Positions 1 through 10,624 of a stretch of DNA of 64,000 bases are shown piece after piece. This DNA is from Actinacidiphila paucisporea (GTDB lineage: Bacteria > Actinomycetota > Actinomycetes > Streptomycetales > Streptomycetaceae): assembly GCF_900142575.1 (NCBI RefSeq), contig NZ_FRBI01000001.1, positions 125,014 through 189,013 on the forward strand. The letters run 5' to 3'. The notes under the pieces were generated by a model that made no database searches, had not been told where the DNA came from, and was given only the letters and a program-made list of their open reading frames with translations. Within the stretch, counting starts at the first letter, position 1; each line of letters opens with the position of its first letter. The translations under genes were made by a program, and so were the position numbers.

Positions 1-2
1 GG

Positions 3-590
3 CCCGGCTCCGGCGCCTTCCCCTTCGAGGCCGTACGCCTCACCTACGCCTCACCGCTCGCCCTCACCCCGATGTTCGTCGTCGGCATGTGCGCCGCGCT
101 GGCGCTCAGGCGCGGCCGGCGGCCCGTGCTCGGCGTCGCACCGGCCATCGGCCTGCTCGCCGTGATCGTCGCCCTGCGCTGGCGCTCGGTCTTCCAGCCC
201 GGTCTGATACCCGGCCTGCCGCCGGGTGCCGACTACTTCGACGCCGTCGTCGTGCCCGTCTTCGCGGTGCTGATCGCCGCGGCCGCGCTGCGCGACGTCG
301 AACGCGGCGGCGGCCTGCTCGTCCACCCCGCGCTGGTCCGGCTCGGCGAGAGGTCCTTCGCCTTCTACCTCGTCCACTCCATGGTGCTCACCGCCTTCCG
401 GCACTTCGGCATGGCGGCCCGCCTGCACACCGCGGGCGGCAAGGCGGTGATGCTCGTGCTGGTCCTGTCCGCCGCCACCTCGCTCGCGGCGGTCCTGCAC
501 GTCGCGGTGGAGCGGCCGGCGGAGCGCCACATCAGGCGGCGCCTGCAACGGCTTCCGGCAGGGGGTAGGCGTGCCCTTCAGGACCGGTGA
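3..590 (+). CDS. Acyltransferase family 3 protein, 3' part only
   Basis: The frame is open from the left edge of the window, so the gene begins upstream and only about 195 C-terminal residues are visible. They are hydrophobic with several membrane segments and contain LGERSFAFYLVHSMVL, the phrase typical near the last helices of acyltransferase-3 (OafA/YrhL-like) proteins, which move acyl groups onto membrane or extracellular sugars. A positively charged tail (RHIRRRLQR) closes the protein. The first internal ATG, at 72, is probably not the true start because the upstream in-frame sequence also reads as a plausible membrane protein. The substrate cannot be inferred. Confidence 0.75.
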   Translation, partial: PGSGAFPFEAVRLTYASPLALTPMFVVGMCAALALRRGRRPVLGVAPAIGLLAVIVALRWRSVFQPGLIPGLPPGADYFDAVVVPVFAVLIAAAALRDVERGGGLLVHPALVRLGERSFAFYLVHSMVLTAFRHFGMAARLHTAGGKAVMLVLVLSAATSLAAVLHVAVERPAERHIRRRLQRLPAGGRRALQDR

Positions 591-613
591 CAGGGGGGGC
601 GGCGGCTGCGACG

Positions 614-1639
614 TCACACCCCGCCGGGCGGGGCGGCCTCCAGGACGTGCTTGAGGCGGTCCAGGTCGGCGGCGACCGTCGCGGCGTCCCGGTCGAATTC
701 CTCGTCGGTCATGGCGGGGAGGTGGCGAATGGTGAAGACGACCTCGCTGGCCGGGCCGTCGGGCAGGACGCGGACGGGGTTGTGGACCGTCTCGCCGGTC
801 GGGAGCGTCACGTCGTGGTCGAGGACGCCGAGGGGGTTGCGCGGGGTGAAGGTGACGGTGACGCGGCCCATCGGGGACTCCGCGACCCACTCCTCGCCCG
901 TCCCCGATGGGCTGATGGAGCCGCTGAGGCCGTGCGCCCACGCGGGCAGGTTGGCCGGGTCGGCGGCGTACGCGTAGACCTCGCCGGCGGGACGGGCGAT
1001 GCGGACGCTGAGGTGGCGCGATTCCTTGGCGATGCCGTTCATGGCTACGACGCTAGCCGCTGCCGGCGCACCTTTCTTGAACGAACCGGACACGCCGCGC
1101 TCTCCTTGGGCGTGTGCGGCGACGGTGCGGGCGCATGCCGCCGGGTCGGCGCGGGTGGTGTCGACCTCCAGGTCGTACACGACGCCCCGGTGGACCAGCT
1201 CCGCCTGGAGGGCGGCCATCCCGGTGGTGCGGTCACCGCGGGCGGCCTCGCGGGCGGCCGCCGTCGCGGGCTCGCAGCGGACGCCGACCCACAGCACCGG
1301 CAGGTCGCCCAGCGCCTCGCGCCAGCGTCGCTGGGAGTCCGGGCCACCGAGGAAGACCTCGTCGACGATGACGTGGGCGCCGGCGCGGGCCATCGCGGCG
1401 ACACCGGTGACCCAGGCCGCCTCCAGGGCGCGGAACGCGGGGCCGACGCTCACTCCGCCATCCGGGGCGAACTCGATGCCCGCGTCCGAGTCCTGGAGTG
1501 CGGCGGGCAGCGCGTCGACGAAGTCGTCCACGCCGAAGGTCAACCAGGCGTCGGGCAGCACCGCCTGGAGACTGCGGGCGAGCGAGGACTTGCCCGAGCT
1601 CGATCCGCCGTTGAGAACGATCACCTGGATGGCCACCAC
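614..1639 (-). CDS. Chloramphenicol-phosphotransferase-like kinase fused in frame to an SRPBCC domain
   Basis: The N-terminal ~180 residues begin [11 protein letters not shown] with the P-loop [12 protein letters not shown] and resemble CPT-family small-molecule kinases. The last ~150 residues (from about [18 protein letters not shown]) look like an SRPBCC/polyketide-cyclase-type ligand-binding domain. No stop separates them. These domains usually occur as two separate genes in related bacteria, by my recollection. An AAGGAGA ribosome-binding site followed by an in-frame GTG at 1093 could start the SRPBCC part on its own (159 residues). GTG at 1639 or 1636 is chosen as the main start because residues further upstream look non-coding. 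The gene is divergent from the amidase gene. Substrates are unknown. Confidence 0.65.
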   Translation of the reverse strand: MVAIQVIVLNGGSSSGKSSLARSLQAVLPDAWLTFGVDDFVDALPAALQDSDAGIEFAPDGGVSVGPAFRALEAAWVTGVAAMARAGAHVIVDEVFLGGPDSQRRWREALGDLPVLWVGVRCEPATAAAREAARGDRTTGMAALQAELVHRGVVYDLEVDTTRADPAACARTVAAHAQGERGVSGSFKKGAPAAASVVAMNGIAKESRHLSVRIARPAGEVYAYAADPANLPAWAHGLSGSISPSGTGEEWVAESPMGRVTVTFTPRNPLGVLDHDVTLPTGETVHNPVRVLPDGPASEVVFTIRHLPAMTDEEFDRDAATVAADLDRLKHVLEAAPPGGV

Positions 1640-1820
1640 GACACCGTACGGCCCGGCGGTCCCGGGAGGCCGGGATGATGCGTACTCCCAGGCAGGCGGC
1701 CCGAGTTGGCGTCCTCGACCTCGGCCTACCTCCTTCGTACGGAACCGCCCGGTGGGGCTGGAGTGTCGTCGCATACGCTGTGGGACTTCGAACGTTGAAC
1801 GGTGCCATGAGGGGAGACAT

Positions 1821-4403
1821 GTGAGAACACGTCGGGTGTGGGGAGCGGCTCTCGCGGCCGCGGTGGGCGTGTCAGGAATGGTGGGGCTTCAGCAGGCGGC
1901 GCAGGGGGCGCCGGGCAGTGGGGCGGGGGTGACCGGGGCGAGGGCGGCCGGCCCCGTGGCGAGTTCGGTGCACACGGTCGGACTGGCCGTCAGCAGCGAC
2001 GGCTCCGCGGTGCTCGGCAGGCGCGGCACCGACCCGTTCAGCACGGTGGGCGTGTCGTGGCGGGACCCGAAGGCCGCCGGCCCCGCGCGGGTCGAGGTGC
2101 GCACCAGGGACGCCGGGACAGGTGCCTGGTCCGGGTGGCACCAGCTGGACGCGTCCGATCCGGTGGCCGGCCTCGGAGCCGGGGCGCGCGGCGCGACCGA
2201 GCCGCTGTGGGTCGGCCCTTCCGACGGCGTCCAGGTCCAGGTGGACGGGGGCGCGGGGGCGCTGCCCGCGGGGCTGCGGGTCGACATGGTCGGCGACGCC
2301 CCGAGCACGGGGGGCACCCAGGCGGCGGTCGCGCCGAGGGACACCCCGCGCCCGCCCGGTACCGGGCCGGCGTCCTCGGTGCCGCAGCCGACGATCGTGA
2401 ACAGGGCCGGCTGGGGCGCGGACGAGTCGATCAGCCCCGAGGACCCGGTCTACATGGACGACGTCCACGGCATCTTCGTCCACCACACCGACGGCGCCGT
2501 CGACTACGACTGCGCCGACTCCCCGTCGATCATCCGCGGCATCTACGCCTACCACGTGCAGACCGAGGGCTGGAAGGACATCGGCTACAACTTCCTGGTC
2601 GACAAGTGCGGCACGGTCTTCGAGGGCCGCAAGGGCGGCGTGGACCAGCCGGTCGAGGGCGCGCACACCGCCGGGTGGAACCAGGACACCGCCGGCATCG
2701 CCGTGCTCGGCACCTACACGTCCGTCAGCGCCAGCAACGCCGCGCTGACGTCGATCGCCCGGGTGGCCGCGTGGAAGCTCGGGCAGTACGGGGTCGACCC
2801 GTCGAGCACGGTGACGCTGACCACCCAGACCACCCAGACCAGCGGCACCGGCCGGACCTTCACCGCCGGGCAGTCGTACCCCTTCGCGGCGATCTCCGCG
2901 CACCGTGACGGCGTGGCCACCGAGTGCCCGGGCGACATGCTCTACGCGCAGCTCGGCACGATCCGCAGCTATGCCGCGGGGCCGGTCGCCGGCCTGGCCG
3001 TCAGCTCGGTGAGCGGGGCGGCCTACCTGGACGGCGGGACCTACCACACCACCGGGCCCGCCACCGTCAACTGGACCACCTCGACGCCCAGTTCGCTGAT
3101 CTCGGCCTTCAAGGTCCTGGTCGACGGCACCGCGGCCACCACCGTCGCGGGCACCGCGCGGTCGGCGACCGTCACGCTTCCGGTGGGCACGCACGCCGTC
3201 AGCGTCCAGGGCATCCACCAGTCGGGCAAGGCCGCGACCAGCGCGGCGACCACCGTCGTCGCCGACGCACCGCCGCCCGCGACAACCTTCCACCCGCTGA
3301 CGCCGACCCGGCTGATGGACACCAGGTACGGCACGGGTGCGCCCAAGGGTGCGGTCGGTCCCGGTGGCGTGGTGAGCCTGCCGGTCACCGGCGGCAGCAC
3401 GGGCGTGCCGGCCTCCGGCGTGACCGCGGTGGTGCTGAACGTGACCGCGACCGGCCCCACGGCGTCGAGCTACCTGTCGGTCTATCCGGACGGTACGGCC
3501 CGCACCAGCGCGTCGAACCTGAACTTCACGCCGGGCCAGACGATCCCGAACCTGGTCGTCGTGCCGGTCGTGAACGGCAAGGTCGACTTCTACAACCACG
3601 GCGGCAGCGTCAACGTCATCGCGGACGTCACCGGCTACTACACCGCCGACACCACGGGCTCGACGTACCGGACCCTGACGCCGACCCGGCTGATGGACAC
3701 CAGGTACGGCACGGGTGTGCGCAAGGGTGCGGTCGGTCCCGGTGGCGTGGTGAGCCTGCCGGTCACCGGCGGCAGCACGGGCGTGCCGGCCTCCGGCGTG
3801 ACCGCGGTGGTGCTGAACGTGACCGCGACCGGCCCCACGGCGTCGAGCTTCGTGTCGGTCTATCCGGACGGTACGGCCCGCACCAGCGCGTCGAACCTGA
3901 ACTTCACGCCGGGCCAGACGATCCCGAACCTGGTCGTCGTGCCGGTCGTGAACGGCAAGGTCGACTTCTACAACCACGGCGGCAGCGTGAACCTGATCGC
4001 CGACATCTCCGGCTACTACACCTCGGCCACCACCGGTGCGAAGTACAGCAACCTCGGCCCGCGCCGGCTGATGGACACCCGCAGCGGCATCGGGGTGCGC
4101 ACCGGCAAGGTCGGTCCGGGCGCGCTGGTGAGCCTGCCGGTCACCGGCGACAACGGCGTGCCGGTCAGCGGGGTGACCGCGGTGGTGCTGAACGTGACGG
4201 CGACCGGTCCCACGGCGTCGAGCTTCGTGTCGGTCTATCCGGACGGTACGACCCGCACCAGCGCGTCGAACCTGAACTTCGTGAAGGGCGAGACGATCCC
4301 GAACCTGGTCGTCGTGCCGGTCGTGAACGGCAAGGTCGACTTCTGGAACGCCTACGGCACCGTCGATCTGATCGCGGACATCATGGGCTACTACACCGGC
4401 TGA
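1821..4403 (+). CDS. Secreted N-acetylmuramoyl-L-alanine amidase (PGRP type) with three C-terminal repeats
   Basis: The protein has 860 residues from GTG 1821, preceded by GAGGGGA. Residues 1-30 form a signal peptide (RTRR, hydrophobic core, AQG-A cleavage). Residues ~200-380 are an amidase-2/PGRP domain that should cleave the muramoyl-alanine bond of peptidoglycan. Zinc-ligand positions are present: FVHHTDG (H221/222), AHTAG (H282), and AHRDG...TECPGD (H361 and C369, eight residues apart as in T7 lysozyme), so it is probably active. An Ig-like stretch (~385-485) links it to three 126-residue repeats (490-615, 616-741, 742-860), each opening PxRLMDTR and ending near GYYT. The repeats may bind the cell wall or surface glycans; that is inference. 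Confidence 0.88.
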   Translation: MRTRRVWGAALAAAVGVSGMVGLQQAAQGAPGSGAGVTGARAAGPVASSVHTVGLAVSSDGSAVLGRRGTDPFSTVGVSWRDPKAAGPARVEVRTRDAGTGAWSGWHQLDASDPVAGLGAGARGATEPLWVGPSDGVQVQVDGGAGALPAGLRVDMVGDAPSTGGTQAAVAPRDTPRPPGTGPASSVPQPTIVNRAGWGADESISPEDPVYMDDVHGIFVHHTDGAVDYDCADSPSIIRGIYAYHVQTEGWKDIGYNFLVDKCGTVFEGRKGGVDQPVEGAHTAGWNQDTAGIAVLGTYTSVSASNAALTSIARVAAWKLGQYGVDPSSTVTLTTQTTQTSGTGRTFTAGQSYPFAAISAHRDGVATECPGDMLYAQLGTIRSYAAGPVAGLAVSSVSGAAYLDGGTYHTTGPATVNWTTSTPSSLISAFKVLVDGTAATTVAGTARSATVTLPVGTHAVSVQGIHQSGKAATSAATTVVADAPPPATTFHPLTPTRLMDTRYGTGAPKGAVGPGGVVSLPVTGGSTGVPASGVTAVVLNVTATGPTASSYLSVYPDGTARTSASNLNFTPGQTIPNLVVVPVVNGKVDFYNHGGSVNVIADVTGYYTADTTGSTYRTLTPTRLMDTRYGTGVRKGAVGPGGVVSLPVTGGSTGVPASGVTAVVLNVTATGPTASSFVSVYPDGTARTSASNLNFTPGQTIPNLVVVPVVNGKVDFYNHGGSVNLIADISGYYTSATTGAKYSNLGPRRLMDTRSGIGVRTGKVGPGALVSLPVTGDNGVPVSGVTAVVLNVTATGPTASSFVSVYPDGTTRTSASNLNFVKGETIPNLVVVPVVNGKVDFWNAYGTVDLIADIMGYYTG
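3288..4400 (+). repeat. Three tandem 378-bp coding repeats in the amidase gene
   Basis: Equivalent positions recur at an exact offset of 378 bp (CTGATGGAC at 3312, 3690 and 4068). Copies 1 and 2 are nearly identical at the DNA level over most of their length, including synonymous sites. Copy 3 is more diverged and one codon shorter in the loop after LPVTG. This points to recent duplication or gene conversion of the first two copies, and it is a site where assemblies may collapse or expand. Confidence 0.9.
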
Positions 4404-4421
4404 CCCGGTCCGCCCACATGA

Positions 4422-4457
4422 CGACGGGGGCCCGGCCGATCGGCCGGGCCCCCGTCG
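4422..4457. terminator. Bidirectional terminator, perfect 36-bp palindrome
   Basis: The sequence is a perfect inverted repeat with 18-bp arms centred between 4439 and 4440 and no loop apart from the turn. It lies 18 bp after the amidase stop and 18 bp before the end of the converging acyltransferase gene, as expected of a shared terminator in a high-GC genome lacking a U-tract. Confidence 0.85.
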
Positions 4458-4475
4458 CCGTCACCGCCGTGCCGG

Positions 4476-5696
4476 TCAGGCGCTCGCCGCCCCGGCCTTC
4501 GCCCTGGCCGCCTCCGCCTCCGCGCGCACCCTGGGCGGGTTGAGCCCCTTGGCCAGGTGCTTGCGCATGAGCTTGCCGAACGGCTTCTCGACGAGACCGT
4601 TCATCAACCGGGCCAGCAGCAGCATCGAGCCGAGGGTCAGCAGCACCGTGGACCAGGGGCCGAGCCAGGACACGTGGGCCGACAGCTCCTTGCCCATCGG
4701 CACGCCGATGCTCTGGTGCACCAGGTAGAAGGGGTAGGTGAGCGCCCCGCCGGTGACCAGCCAGCGCCACTGCAGCTTCGCCAGCGGGCCGATCGTGGCG
4801 AGCATGAGCAGCGCGAGGAAGCCGGTCAGCAGGACCGTGCAGACCAGCCAGGACGTGTGCTGCGTGGAACCCGTGTCGAGAACGTGGGCGCTGCTCCTGC
4901 CGTACATCTCGCTGAGCTGGAAGAGCCAGGCCAGGCCGAGCACCATCCACAGCAGCAGGTTCTGGCCGAAGCGGTACATCAGGTAGACCGCGATGCCGGC
5001 GACGAACAGGCCGGCGTAGTCGGTGAGGGCGATCTCGCCCACCACCCGGTTGCTCATCTCGGCGCCGGCGGCCGCGACTCCCAGCCAGACCGTGCAGAAG
5101 CCCAGCATGCGGTGGTAGGTGAAGCCGAAGGCGAGCACCACCGCCATGAGCAGGTAGAACCGGGCCTCCACCCAGAGCGTCCAGGCCACGCCGTCGAGCG
5201 GCTCGACATGCAGCGCCCCCGGGGCCATGGTCAGGTTGGCGGCGACCACCCGCGGGGCGATGGCCTCACGCAGCCCGCCGCTGCCGCGTACGGTCACCGC
5301 CATGCACAGGACGACCAGCGCCAGGGCGCACCAGTAGGCGGGGTAGAGGCGCGACAGCCGGGATACCGCGAACTGCCCGGGTGTGCGGCCCCAGGCGCTC
5401 ATGCAGATGACGAAGCCGCTGATCAGGAAGAACGCCTCCACGCCCAGCCAGCCGTACATCGACATCCGGTGCACGGGGGAGGCGAAGTCGGTCGGCGCGG
5501 TGCCCCAGTACGCCGGGCTCTCGGTGCCCAGGTAGTGGAACGACGCCACTGCCAGCGCCGCCACCAGACGGAGCATGTCCACCGCCGCCAGCCGTGCCCC
5601 GCGTGCGGCCGGCTCGGCGGGTCCGGGCGAGGCGCGGGCCGGGGATTCGACCTGCTCGGGCAGCGGCTGCCTCGGCGTGCGGCTGGTCATACTCAC
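4476..5696 (-). CDS. Membrane acyltransferase, family 3
   Basis: The 406-residue protein has a proline-rich cytosolic N-terminus (~35 residues) followed by about ten membrane segments. RLVAALAVASFHYLG and FFLISGFVICMSAWGRT carry the histidine and surrounding pattern typical of acyltransferase-3 enzymes, and YPFYLVHQSIG matches the conserved C-terminal helix. It probably acetylates or succinylates a cell-surface or secreted sugar. It converges with the amidase gene and is divergent from the ribosomal cluster. Start is GTG 5696, with ATG 5690 equally possible. Confidence 0.85.
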   Translation of the reverse strand: MSMTSRTPRQPLPEQVESPARASPGPAEPAARGARLAAVDMLRLVAALAVASFHYLGTESPAYWGTAPTDFASPVHRMSMYGWLGVEAFFLISGFVICMSAWGRTPGQFAVSRLSRLYPAYWCALALVVLCMAVTVRGSGGLREAIAPRVVAANLTMAPGALHVEPLDGVAWTLWVEARFYLLMAVVLAFGFTYHRMLGFCTVWLGVAAAGAEMSNRVVGEIALTDYAGLFVAGIAVYLMYRFGQNLLLWMVLGLAWLFQLSEMYGRSSAHVLDTGSTQHTSWLVCTVLLTGFLALLMLATIGPLAKLQWRWLVTGGALTYPFYLVHQSIGVPMGKELSAHVSWLGPWSTVLLTLGSMLLLARLMNGLVEKPFGKLMRKHLAKGLNPPRVRAEAEAARAKAGAASA

Positions 5697-6232
5697 GAGT
5701 GGGCCTCTCGACGAGTTGACGAATGTGCCGGCGGCATACCGAGAGCGAACTCGGTGCTGGGCCGGCCTTTGGGGGTTCGACCACCGTGGCGTACGTATGG
5801 TTGTCCTCGTGTGCGATGCGGTTGCTCAGATGTGCGACACCGTATGGCTGCCCGCGTTTGCGGGCTGAACACAGAGGGGTAAGCTTCCCGGCTCGATTGG
5901 CGCCGGGTGCGGCCGGTATGGCAGACTACCCAAGTTGCTCGGTCGAGCGCCGATGCTGCGCGCCTCCCGTCGGGAGGACCGGAAGCGAGTCCCACGGTAC
6001 TCGTCGCCCTAACTGCCCAGGTGGGCAGCGCTGGGGCGGACGTACGGGAATCTTCCGGGAAGTGTCAGTGCGGCTCCGGCCAGGCATCCGGTGGGTGATT
6101 TCTCCCACGCAACCCCCTGGTCAGGGAATTCCGCATGCGGAAAACCATGGCGAGGGGCGCGACACGCCCGACCGCGTGGGTCGGAGCAAGCGGATGCCGG
6201 AGCTGAATAGAGACAAGGACTACGGAGTAGCC
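5697..6232 (+). promoter_or_regulatory. Upstream region and leader of the S10 ribosomal cluster
   Basis: No convincing gene is seen in these 536 bp; the open frames are shadows. The region separates the divergent acyltransferase gene from rpsJ, so it must hold the promoter and untranslated leader of the S10 cluster. Candidate -10 elements include TATGGC near 5917 and CAGACT near 5922, but neither has a clear -35, so no start site is assigned. CCGCATGCGG at 6131-6140 is a short palindrome. GGAG lies just before the rpsJ ATG. Confidence 0.5.
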
Positions 6233-6541
6233 ATGGCGGGACAGAAGATCCGCATCCGGCTCAAGGCCTACGACCACGAAGTCATCGACTCCTCGGCGAA
6301 GAAGATCGTCGAGACGGTGACGCGTACTGGTGCGCAGGTCGCGGGCCCGGTGCCGCTGCCCACTGAGAAGAACGTGTACTGCGTCATCAAGTCGCCGCAC
6401 AAGTACAAGGACGCGCGCGAGCACTTCGAGATGCGCACGCACAAGCGCCTGATCGACATCCTCGACCCGACGCCCAAGACCGTTGACTCGCTGATGCGCC
6501 TGGACCTTCCGGCCGGCGTCGACATCGAGATCAAGCTCTGA
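6233..6541 (+). CDS. rpsJ: 30S ribosomal protein S10
   Basis: The 102-residue protein ([18 protein letters not shown]...) has normal S10 length and ends VDIEIKL. S10 lies in the 30S head and also serves as the NusE transcription antitermination factor. It is the first gene of the S10 operon, followed after 13 bp by rplC. Start is ATG 6233; a long in-frame upstream extension is leader sequence, not coding. Confidence 0.97.
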   Translation: MAGQKIRIRLKAYDHEVIDSSAKKIVETVTRTGAQVAGPVPLPTEKNVYCVIKSPHKYKDAREHFEMRTHKRLIDILDPTPKTVDSLMRLDLPAGVDIEIKL

Positions 6542-6554
6542 GAGGCGCGGAAAG

Positions 6555-7199
6555 ATGACCAAGCAGATCAAGGGCATCCTGGGCGAGAAGCTCGGCATGA
6601 CCCAGGTCTGGGACGAGAACAACCGTGTCGTCCCGGTGACCGTGGTCAAGGCCGGCCCCAACGTCGTGACCCAGGTCCGTACGAATGACGCCGACGGCTA
6701 CGAGTCGGTCCAGATCGCCTTCGGCGAGATCGACCCCCGCAAGGTGAACAAGCCCCTCAAGGGTCACTTCGCCAAGGCCGACGTCACCCCCCGCCGCCAC
6801 CTGGTGGAGCTGCGTACCGCTGACGCGGCCACGTACACGCTCGGCCAGGAGATCACCGCTGAGGTGTTCGAGGCCGGCATCAAGGTGGACGTGACCGGCA
6901 AGAGCAAGGGCAAGGGCTTCGCCGGTGTCATGAAGCGTCACAACTTCAAGGGCCTCGGCGCCGGCCACGGCGTCCAGCGCAAGCACCGCTCGCCGGGTTC
7001 CATCGGCGGCTGCGCCACCCCTGGGCGTGTCTTCAAGGGCATGCGCATGGCGGGCCGTATGGGCAACGAGCGGGTCACCACTCAGAACCTGACCGTCCAC
7101 GCCGTTGACGCGGAGAAGGGACTGCTCCTCATCAAGGGCGCCGTCCCGGGCCCGAACGGCGGCCTCGTCCTGGTCCGCACCGCGGCCAAGGGGGCTTGA
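6555..7199 (+). CDS. rplC: 50S ribosomal protein L3
   Basis: The 214 residues begin [16 protein letters not shown] and contain the loop [34 protein letters not shown], which reaches toward the peptidyl-transferase centre. L3 is an early assembly protein of the 50S subunit. GCGGAAAG precedes the ATG. The stop is 5 bp before rplD. Confidence 0.97.
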   Translation: MTKQIKGILGEKLGMTQVWDENNRVVPVTVVKAGPNVVTQVRTNDADGYESVQIAFGEIDPRKVNKPLKGHFAKADVTPRRHLVELRTADAATYTLGQEITAEVFEAGIKVDVTGKSKGKGFAGVMKRHNFKGLGAGHGVQRKHRSPGSIGGCATPGRVFKGMRMAGRMGNERVTTQNLTVHAVDAEKGLLLIKGAVPGPNGGLVLVRTAAKGA

Positions 7200-7204
7200 G
7201 GGAT

Positions 7205-7888
7205 ATGACGACCCCAAAGAACATTGACATCCTGTCGCCCGCGGGCGACACGACCGGGACCGTAGAGCTCCCGGCCGAGATCTTCGACGCCAAGGTCAGC
7301 ATCCCGCTGATCCACCAGGTCGTCGTCGCGCAGCTGGCCGCGGCCCGTCAGGGCACGCACAAGGTCAAGACGCGTGGCGAGGTCCGCGGTGGTGGCCGCA
7401 AGCCGTACCGCCAGAAGGGCACCGGCCGTGCCCGCCAGGGCTCGACCCGCGCGCCGCAGTTCGCCGGCGGTGGCGTCGTCCACGGTCCGGTACCGCGCGA
7501 CTACTCGCAGCGCACCCCGAAGAAGATGATCAGGGCCGCCCTGCGCGGCGCCCTGACCGACCGGGCGCGGCACAACCGCATTCACGTCGTCACCGGCGTG
7601 ATCGACGGTACGGCGCCGTCCACCAAGGCCGCCAGGACGCTGCTCGGCAAGATCAGCGAGCGCAAGAACGTGCTCCTGGTCATCGAGCGGGCCGACGAGG
7701 CCGGCTGGCTGTCCGCACGCAACCTGCCCCAGGTGCACATCCTGGAGGCCGGTCAGCTGAACACGTACGACGTGCTCGTCTCCGACGACGTGGTCTTCAC
7801 CAAGGCCGCGTTCGACCGCTTCACCGGTGCCGGTGACGAGGACGTCGAAATCGTCGACGCGGCCGAGCTGGAAGGGAGCGACGCCTGA
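7205..7888 (+). CDS. rplD: 50S ribosomal protein L4
   Basis: The 227-residue protein carries the extended tunnel loop ([20 protein letters not shown]) that helps form the constriction of the exit tunnel, where macrolide-resistance changes arise in other bacteria. ATG 7205 is preferred over the in-frame TTG at 7196 because GAGGG lies just upstream. The acidic C-terminal tail ([18 protein letters not shown]) is slightly long. The stop overlaps the start of rplW. Confidence 0.97.
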   Translation: MTTPKNIDILSPAGDTTGTVELPAEIFDAKVSIPLIHQVVVAQLAAARQGTHKVKTRGEVRGGGRKPYRQKGTGRARQGSTRAPQFAGGGVVHGPVPRDYSQRTPKKMIRAALRGALTDRARHNRIHVVTGVIDGTAPSTKAARTLLGKISERKNVLLVIERADEAGWLSARNLPQVHILEAGQLNTYDVLVSDDVVFTKAAFDRFTGAGDEDVEIVDAAELEGSDA

Positions 7889-8214
7889 TGGCCGAGCAGA
7901 CCGTGATCACCAGCAAGACCTACACGGACCCCCGTGACCTGCTGATCAAGCCGGTGGTCTCCGAGAAGAGCTACGCGCTGCTCGACGAGAACAAGTACAC
8001 GTTCGTCGTCGACCCGCGTGCCAACAAGACCCAGATCAAGCAGGCCGTCGAGACGGTCTTCCAGGTCAAGGTCACCGGGGTCAACACGATCAACCGGCAG
8101 GGCAAGCGCAAGCGCACCCGCACCGGTTTCGGCAAGCGGGCCAACACCAAGCGCGCCATCGTGACCCTCGCCGAGGGCGACCGAATCGACATCTTCGGCG
8201 GCCCGGTCTCCTAA
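7888..8214 (+). CDS. rplW: 50S ribosomal protein L23
   Basis: The 108 residues include [23 protein letters not shown], the L23 signature. L23 lies at the tunnel exit and docks trigger factor and the signal-recognition particle. The start ATG overlaps the TGA of rplD (TGATG), implying translational coupling. A 46-bp gap follows before rplB. Confidence 0.96.
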   Translation: MAEQTVITSKTYTDPRDLLIKPVVSEKSYALLDENKYTFVVDPRANKTQIKQAVETVFQVKVTGVNTINRQGKRKRTRTGFGKRANTKRAIVTLAEGDRIDIFGGPVS

Positions 8215-8260
8215 CGGAGGCTGGCCGTTCAGAAGTCCGGAATCATCCGAGGACTGAGAA

Positions 8261-9097
8261 ATGGGTATCCGCAAGTACAAGCCGACGACCCCGGGCCGTC
8301 GTGGCTCCAGCGTCGCCGACTTTGTCGAGATCACGCGGTCCACGCCGGAGAAGTCGCTGGTCCGCCCGCTGCACAGCAAGGGCGGCCGTAACAACGCCGG
8401 TCGTGTGACCGTTCGCCACCAGGGTGGTGGCCACAAGCGCGCCTACCGTGTCATCGACTTCCGTCGGCACGACAAGGACGGCGTGCCCGCCAAGGTCGCG
8501 CACATCGAGTACGACCCCAACCGCACCGCGCGCATCGCGCTGCTGCACTACGCGGACGGCGAGAAGCGCTACATCCTCGCCCCCGCGAAGCTCCAGCAGG
8601 GCGACCGGATCGAGAACGGCCCCAACGCCGACATCAAGCCGGGCAACAACCTGCCGCTGCGCAACATCCCGGTGGGTACCACGATCCACGCGATCGAGCT
8701 GCGGCCCGGTGGCGGCGCGAAGATCTCCCGCTCCGCGGGCGCTTCGGTCCAGCTGCTGGCGAAGGAGGGCACCATGGCCACCCTTCGTATGCCGTCCGGC
8801 GAGGTCCGGATGGTCGACGTCCGCTGCCGCGCCACCATCGGTGAGGTCGGCAACGCCGAGCAGTCGAACATCAACTGGGGCAAGGCCGGCCGTATGCGCT
8901 GGAAGGGCGTACGCCCGACCGTCCGCGGTGTCGCCATGAACCCGGTGGACCACCCGCACGGTGGTGGTGAGGGCAAGACCTCCGGTGGTCGCCACCCGGT
9001 CTCCCCGTGGGGTCAGAAGGAAGGTCGTACGCGCTCGCCGAAGAAGGCATCGAGCAAGTACATCGTCCGCCGCCGCAAGACGAACAAGAAGCGCTAG
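8261..9097 (+). CDS. rplB: 50S ribosomal protein L2
   Basis: The 278-residue protein has the full L2 layout: RNA-binding [21 protein letters not shown], and the C-terminal [26 protein letters not shown] segment with the conserved histidine of the peptidyl-transferase region. It ends in a basic KKR tail. The preceding sequence holds GAGGACTGAGAA before the ATG. Confidence 0.97.
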   Translation: MGIRKYKPTTPGRRGSSVADFVEITRSTPEKSLVRPLHSKGGRNNAGRVTVRHQGGGHKRAYRVIDFRRHDKDGVPAKVAHIEYDPNRTARIALLHYADGEKRYILAPAKLQQGDRIENGPNADIKPGNNLPLRNIPVGTTIHAIELRPGGGAKISRSAGASVQLLAKEGTMATLRMPSGEVRMVDVRCRATIGEVGNAEQSNINWGKAGRMRWKGVRPTVRGVAMNPVDHPHGGGEGKTSGGRHPVSPWGQKEGRTRSPKKASSKYIVRRRKTNKKR

Positions 9098-9109
9098 GAG
9101 CGGGTTTAG

Positions 9110-9391
9110 ATGCCGCGCAGTCTCAAGAAGGGGCCCTTCGTCGACGACCACCTGATCAAGAAGGTGGACGTCCAGAACGAAGCAGGCACCAAGAACGTCA
9201 TCAAGACCTGGTCCCGCCGCTCGATGATCATCCCGGCGATGCTGGGCCACACGATCGCGGTGCACGACGGCCGTAAGCACGTCCCGGTGTTTGTCACTGA
9301 GTCGATGGTCGGCCACAAGCTCGGCGAGTTCGCACCGACCCGCACCTTCCGCGGGCACGAGAAGGACGACCGCAAGTCGCGGCGTCGCTGA
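9110..9391 (+). CDS. rpsS: 30S ribosomal protein S19
   Basis: The 93 residues start [18 protein letters not shown] and contain [23 protein letters not shown], both diagnostic of S19, which forms a head complex with S13 near the A site. AGGAGCGGG precedes the start. It is 12 bp after rplB. Confidence 0.97.
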   Translation: MPRSLKKGPFVDDHLIKKVDVQNEAGTKNVIKTWSRRSMIIPAMLGHTIAVHDGRKHVPVFVTESMVGHKLGEFAPTRTFRGHEKDDRKSRRR

Positions 9392-9435
9392 GCGGGCTGA
9401 AAACCGTGACGAAGACAGACACTGAAGGGACGACC

Positions 9436-9783
9436 ATGGAAGCCAGGGCCCAGGCGCGGTACATCCGCGTCACGCCCATGAAGGCCCGCCGTGTGGTGGA
9501 CCTCATCCGTGGCATGAATGCCACGGAGGCTCAGGCGGTCCTGCGTTTCACCCCGCAGGCCGCGAGCGAGCCGGTCGGCAAGGTGCTCGACAGCGCCATC
9601 GCCAACGCCGCGCACAACTACGACCACACGGACGCCGAGTCGCTGTACATCAGCGAGGCGTACGTGGACGAGGGCCCGACCCTGAAGCGGTTCCGGCCGC
9701 GTGCCCAGGGCCGTGCCTACCGGATCCGCAAGCGGACCAGCCACATCACCGTGGTCGTCGCCAGCAAGGAAGGGACCCGGTAA
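9436..9783 (+). CDS. rplV: 50S ribosomal protein L22
   Basis: The 115-residue protein ([21 protein letters not shown]...) ends with the beta-hairpin that lines the exit tunnel. ATG 9436 is chosen because GAAGGGA lies six bases upstream and the start matches known actinobacterial L22; the in-frame GTG at 9406 would add ten unlikely residues. The TAA overlaps the ATG of rpsC. Confidence 0.96.
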   Translation: MEARAQARYIRVTPMKARRVVDLIRGMNATEAQAVLRFTPQAASEPVGKVLDSAIANAAHNYDHTDAESLYISEAYVDEGPTLKRFRPRAQGRAYRIRKRTSHITVVVASKEGTR

Positions 9784-10619
9784 TGGGCCAGAAGGTTAAC
9801 CCTTACGGGTTCCGGCTCGGCATCACCACGGACTTCAAGTCCCGGTGGTACGCCGACAAGCTGTACAAGGACTACGTCAAGGAAGACGTCGCCATCCGCA
9901 AGATGATGACGCAGGGCATGGAGCGGGCCGGCATCTCCAAGGTGGAGATCGAGCGCACCCGCGACCGCGTCCGCGTCGACATCCACACCGCGCGTCCGGG
10001 CATCGTCATCGGCCGCCGCGGCGCCGAGGCCGACCGCATCCGCGGTGACCTGGAGAAGCTGACCGGCAAGCAGGTCCAGCTGAACATCCTCGAGGTCAAG
10101 AACCCCGAGATGGACGCTCAGCTGGTGGCCCAGGCCGTCGCCGAGCAGCTGTCCTCCCGCGTCTCCTTCCGCCGTGCCATGCGCAAGAGCATGCAGGGCA
10201 CGCTGAAGGCCGGCGCCAAGGGCATCAAGATCCAGTGCGGCGGCCGTCTCGGCGGCGCCGAGATGTCCCGCTCGGAGTTCTACCGCGAGGGCCGCGTCCC
10301 GCTGCACACGCTGCGGGCGAACGTGGACTACGGCTTCTTCGAGGCCAAGACCACCTTCGGCCGGATCGGCGTGAAGGTGTGGATCTACAAGGGCGACGTC
10401 AAGAACATCGCCGAGGTCCGTGCCGACAACGCGGCCGCCAGGGCGGGCAACCGTCCGGCCCGCGGTGGCGGCAACGAGCGTCCGCAGCGTCGCGGTGGCG
10501 AGCGCGGTGGCGAGCGCGGTGGCCGTGGTCGTCGTCCCCAGACGGAAGGCGCGGCCCCCAAGGCCGAGGCGCCCGCCGCTGAGGCCCCGGCCGCGGAGAC
10601 CCCCGGAACGGAAGGCTAA
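9783..10619 (+). CDS. rpsC: 30S ribosomal protein S3
   Basis: The 278 residues hold the KH domain ([25 protein letters not shown]) and the S3 C-terminal domain. Beyond the core there is a ~55-residue tail rich in Arg/Gly ([20 protein letters not shown]) followed by an Ala/Pro/Glu stretch, an extension common in actinobacteria and likely disordered. S3 forms the mRNA entry pore with S4 and S5. It is translationally coupled to rplV. Confidence 0.97.
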   Translation: MGQKVNPYGFRLGITTDFKSRWYADKLYKDYVKEDVAIRKMMTQGMERAGISKVEIERTRDRVRVDIHTARPGIVIGRRGAEADRIRGDLEKLTGKQVQLNILEVKNPEMDAQLVAQAVAEQLSSRVSFRRAMRKSMQGTLKAGAKGIKIQCGGRLGGAEMSRSEFYREGRVPLHTLRANVDYGFFEAKTTFGRIGVKVWIYKGDVKNIAEVRADNAAARAGNRPARGGGNERPQRRGGERGGERGGRGRRPQTEGAAPKAEAPAAEAPAAETPGTEG

Positions 10620-10624
10620 GTACC

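Noticed and set aside
999-1820. Upstream extension of the amidase frame
   Set aside because: It is antisense to the kinase/SRPBCC gene; the signal peptide and ribosome-binding site put the start at 1821.
1872-3977. A 701-residue minus-strand open frame opposite the amidase
   Set aside because: The apparent repeats in it only mirror the amidase repeats on the coding strand.
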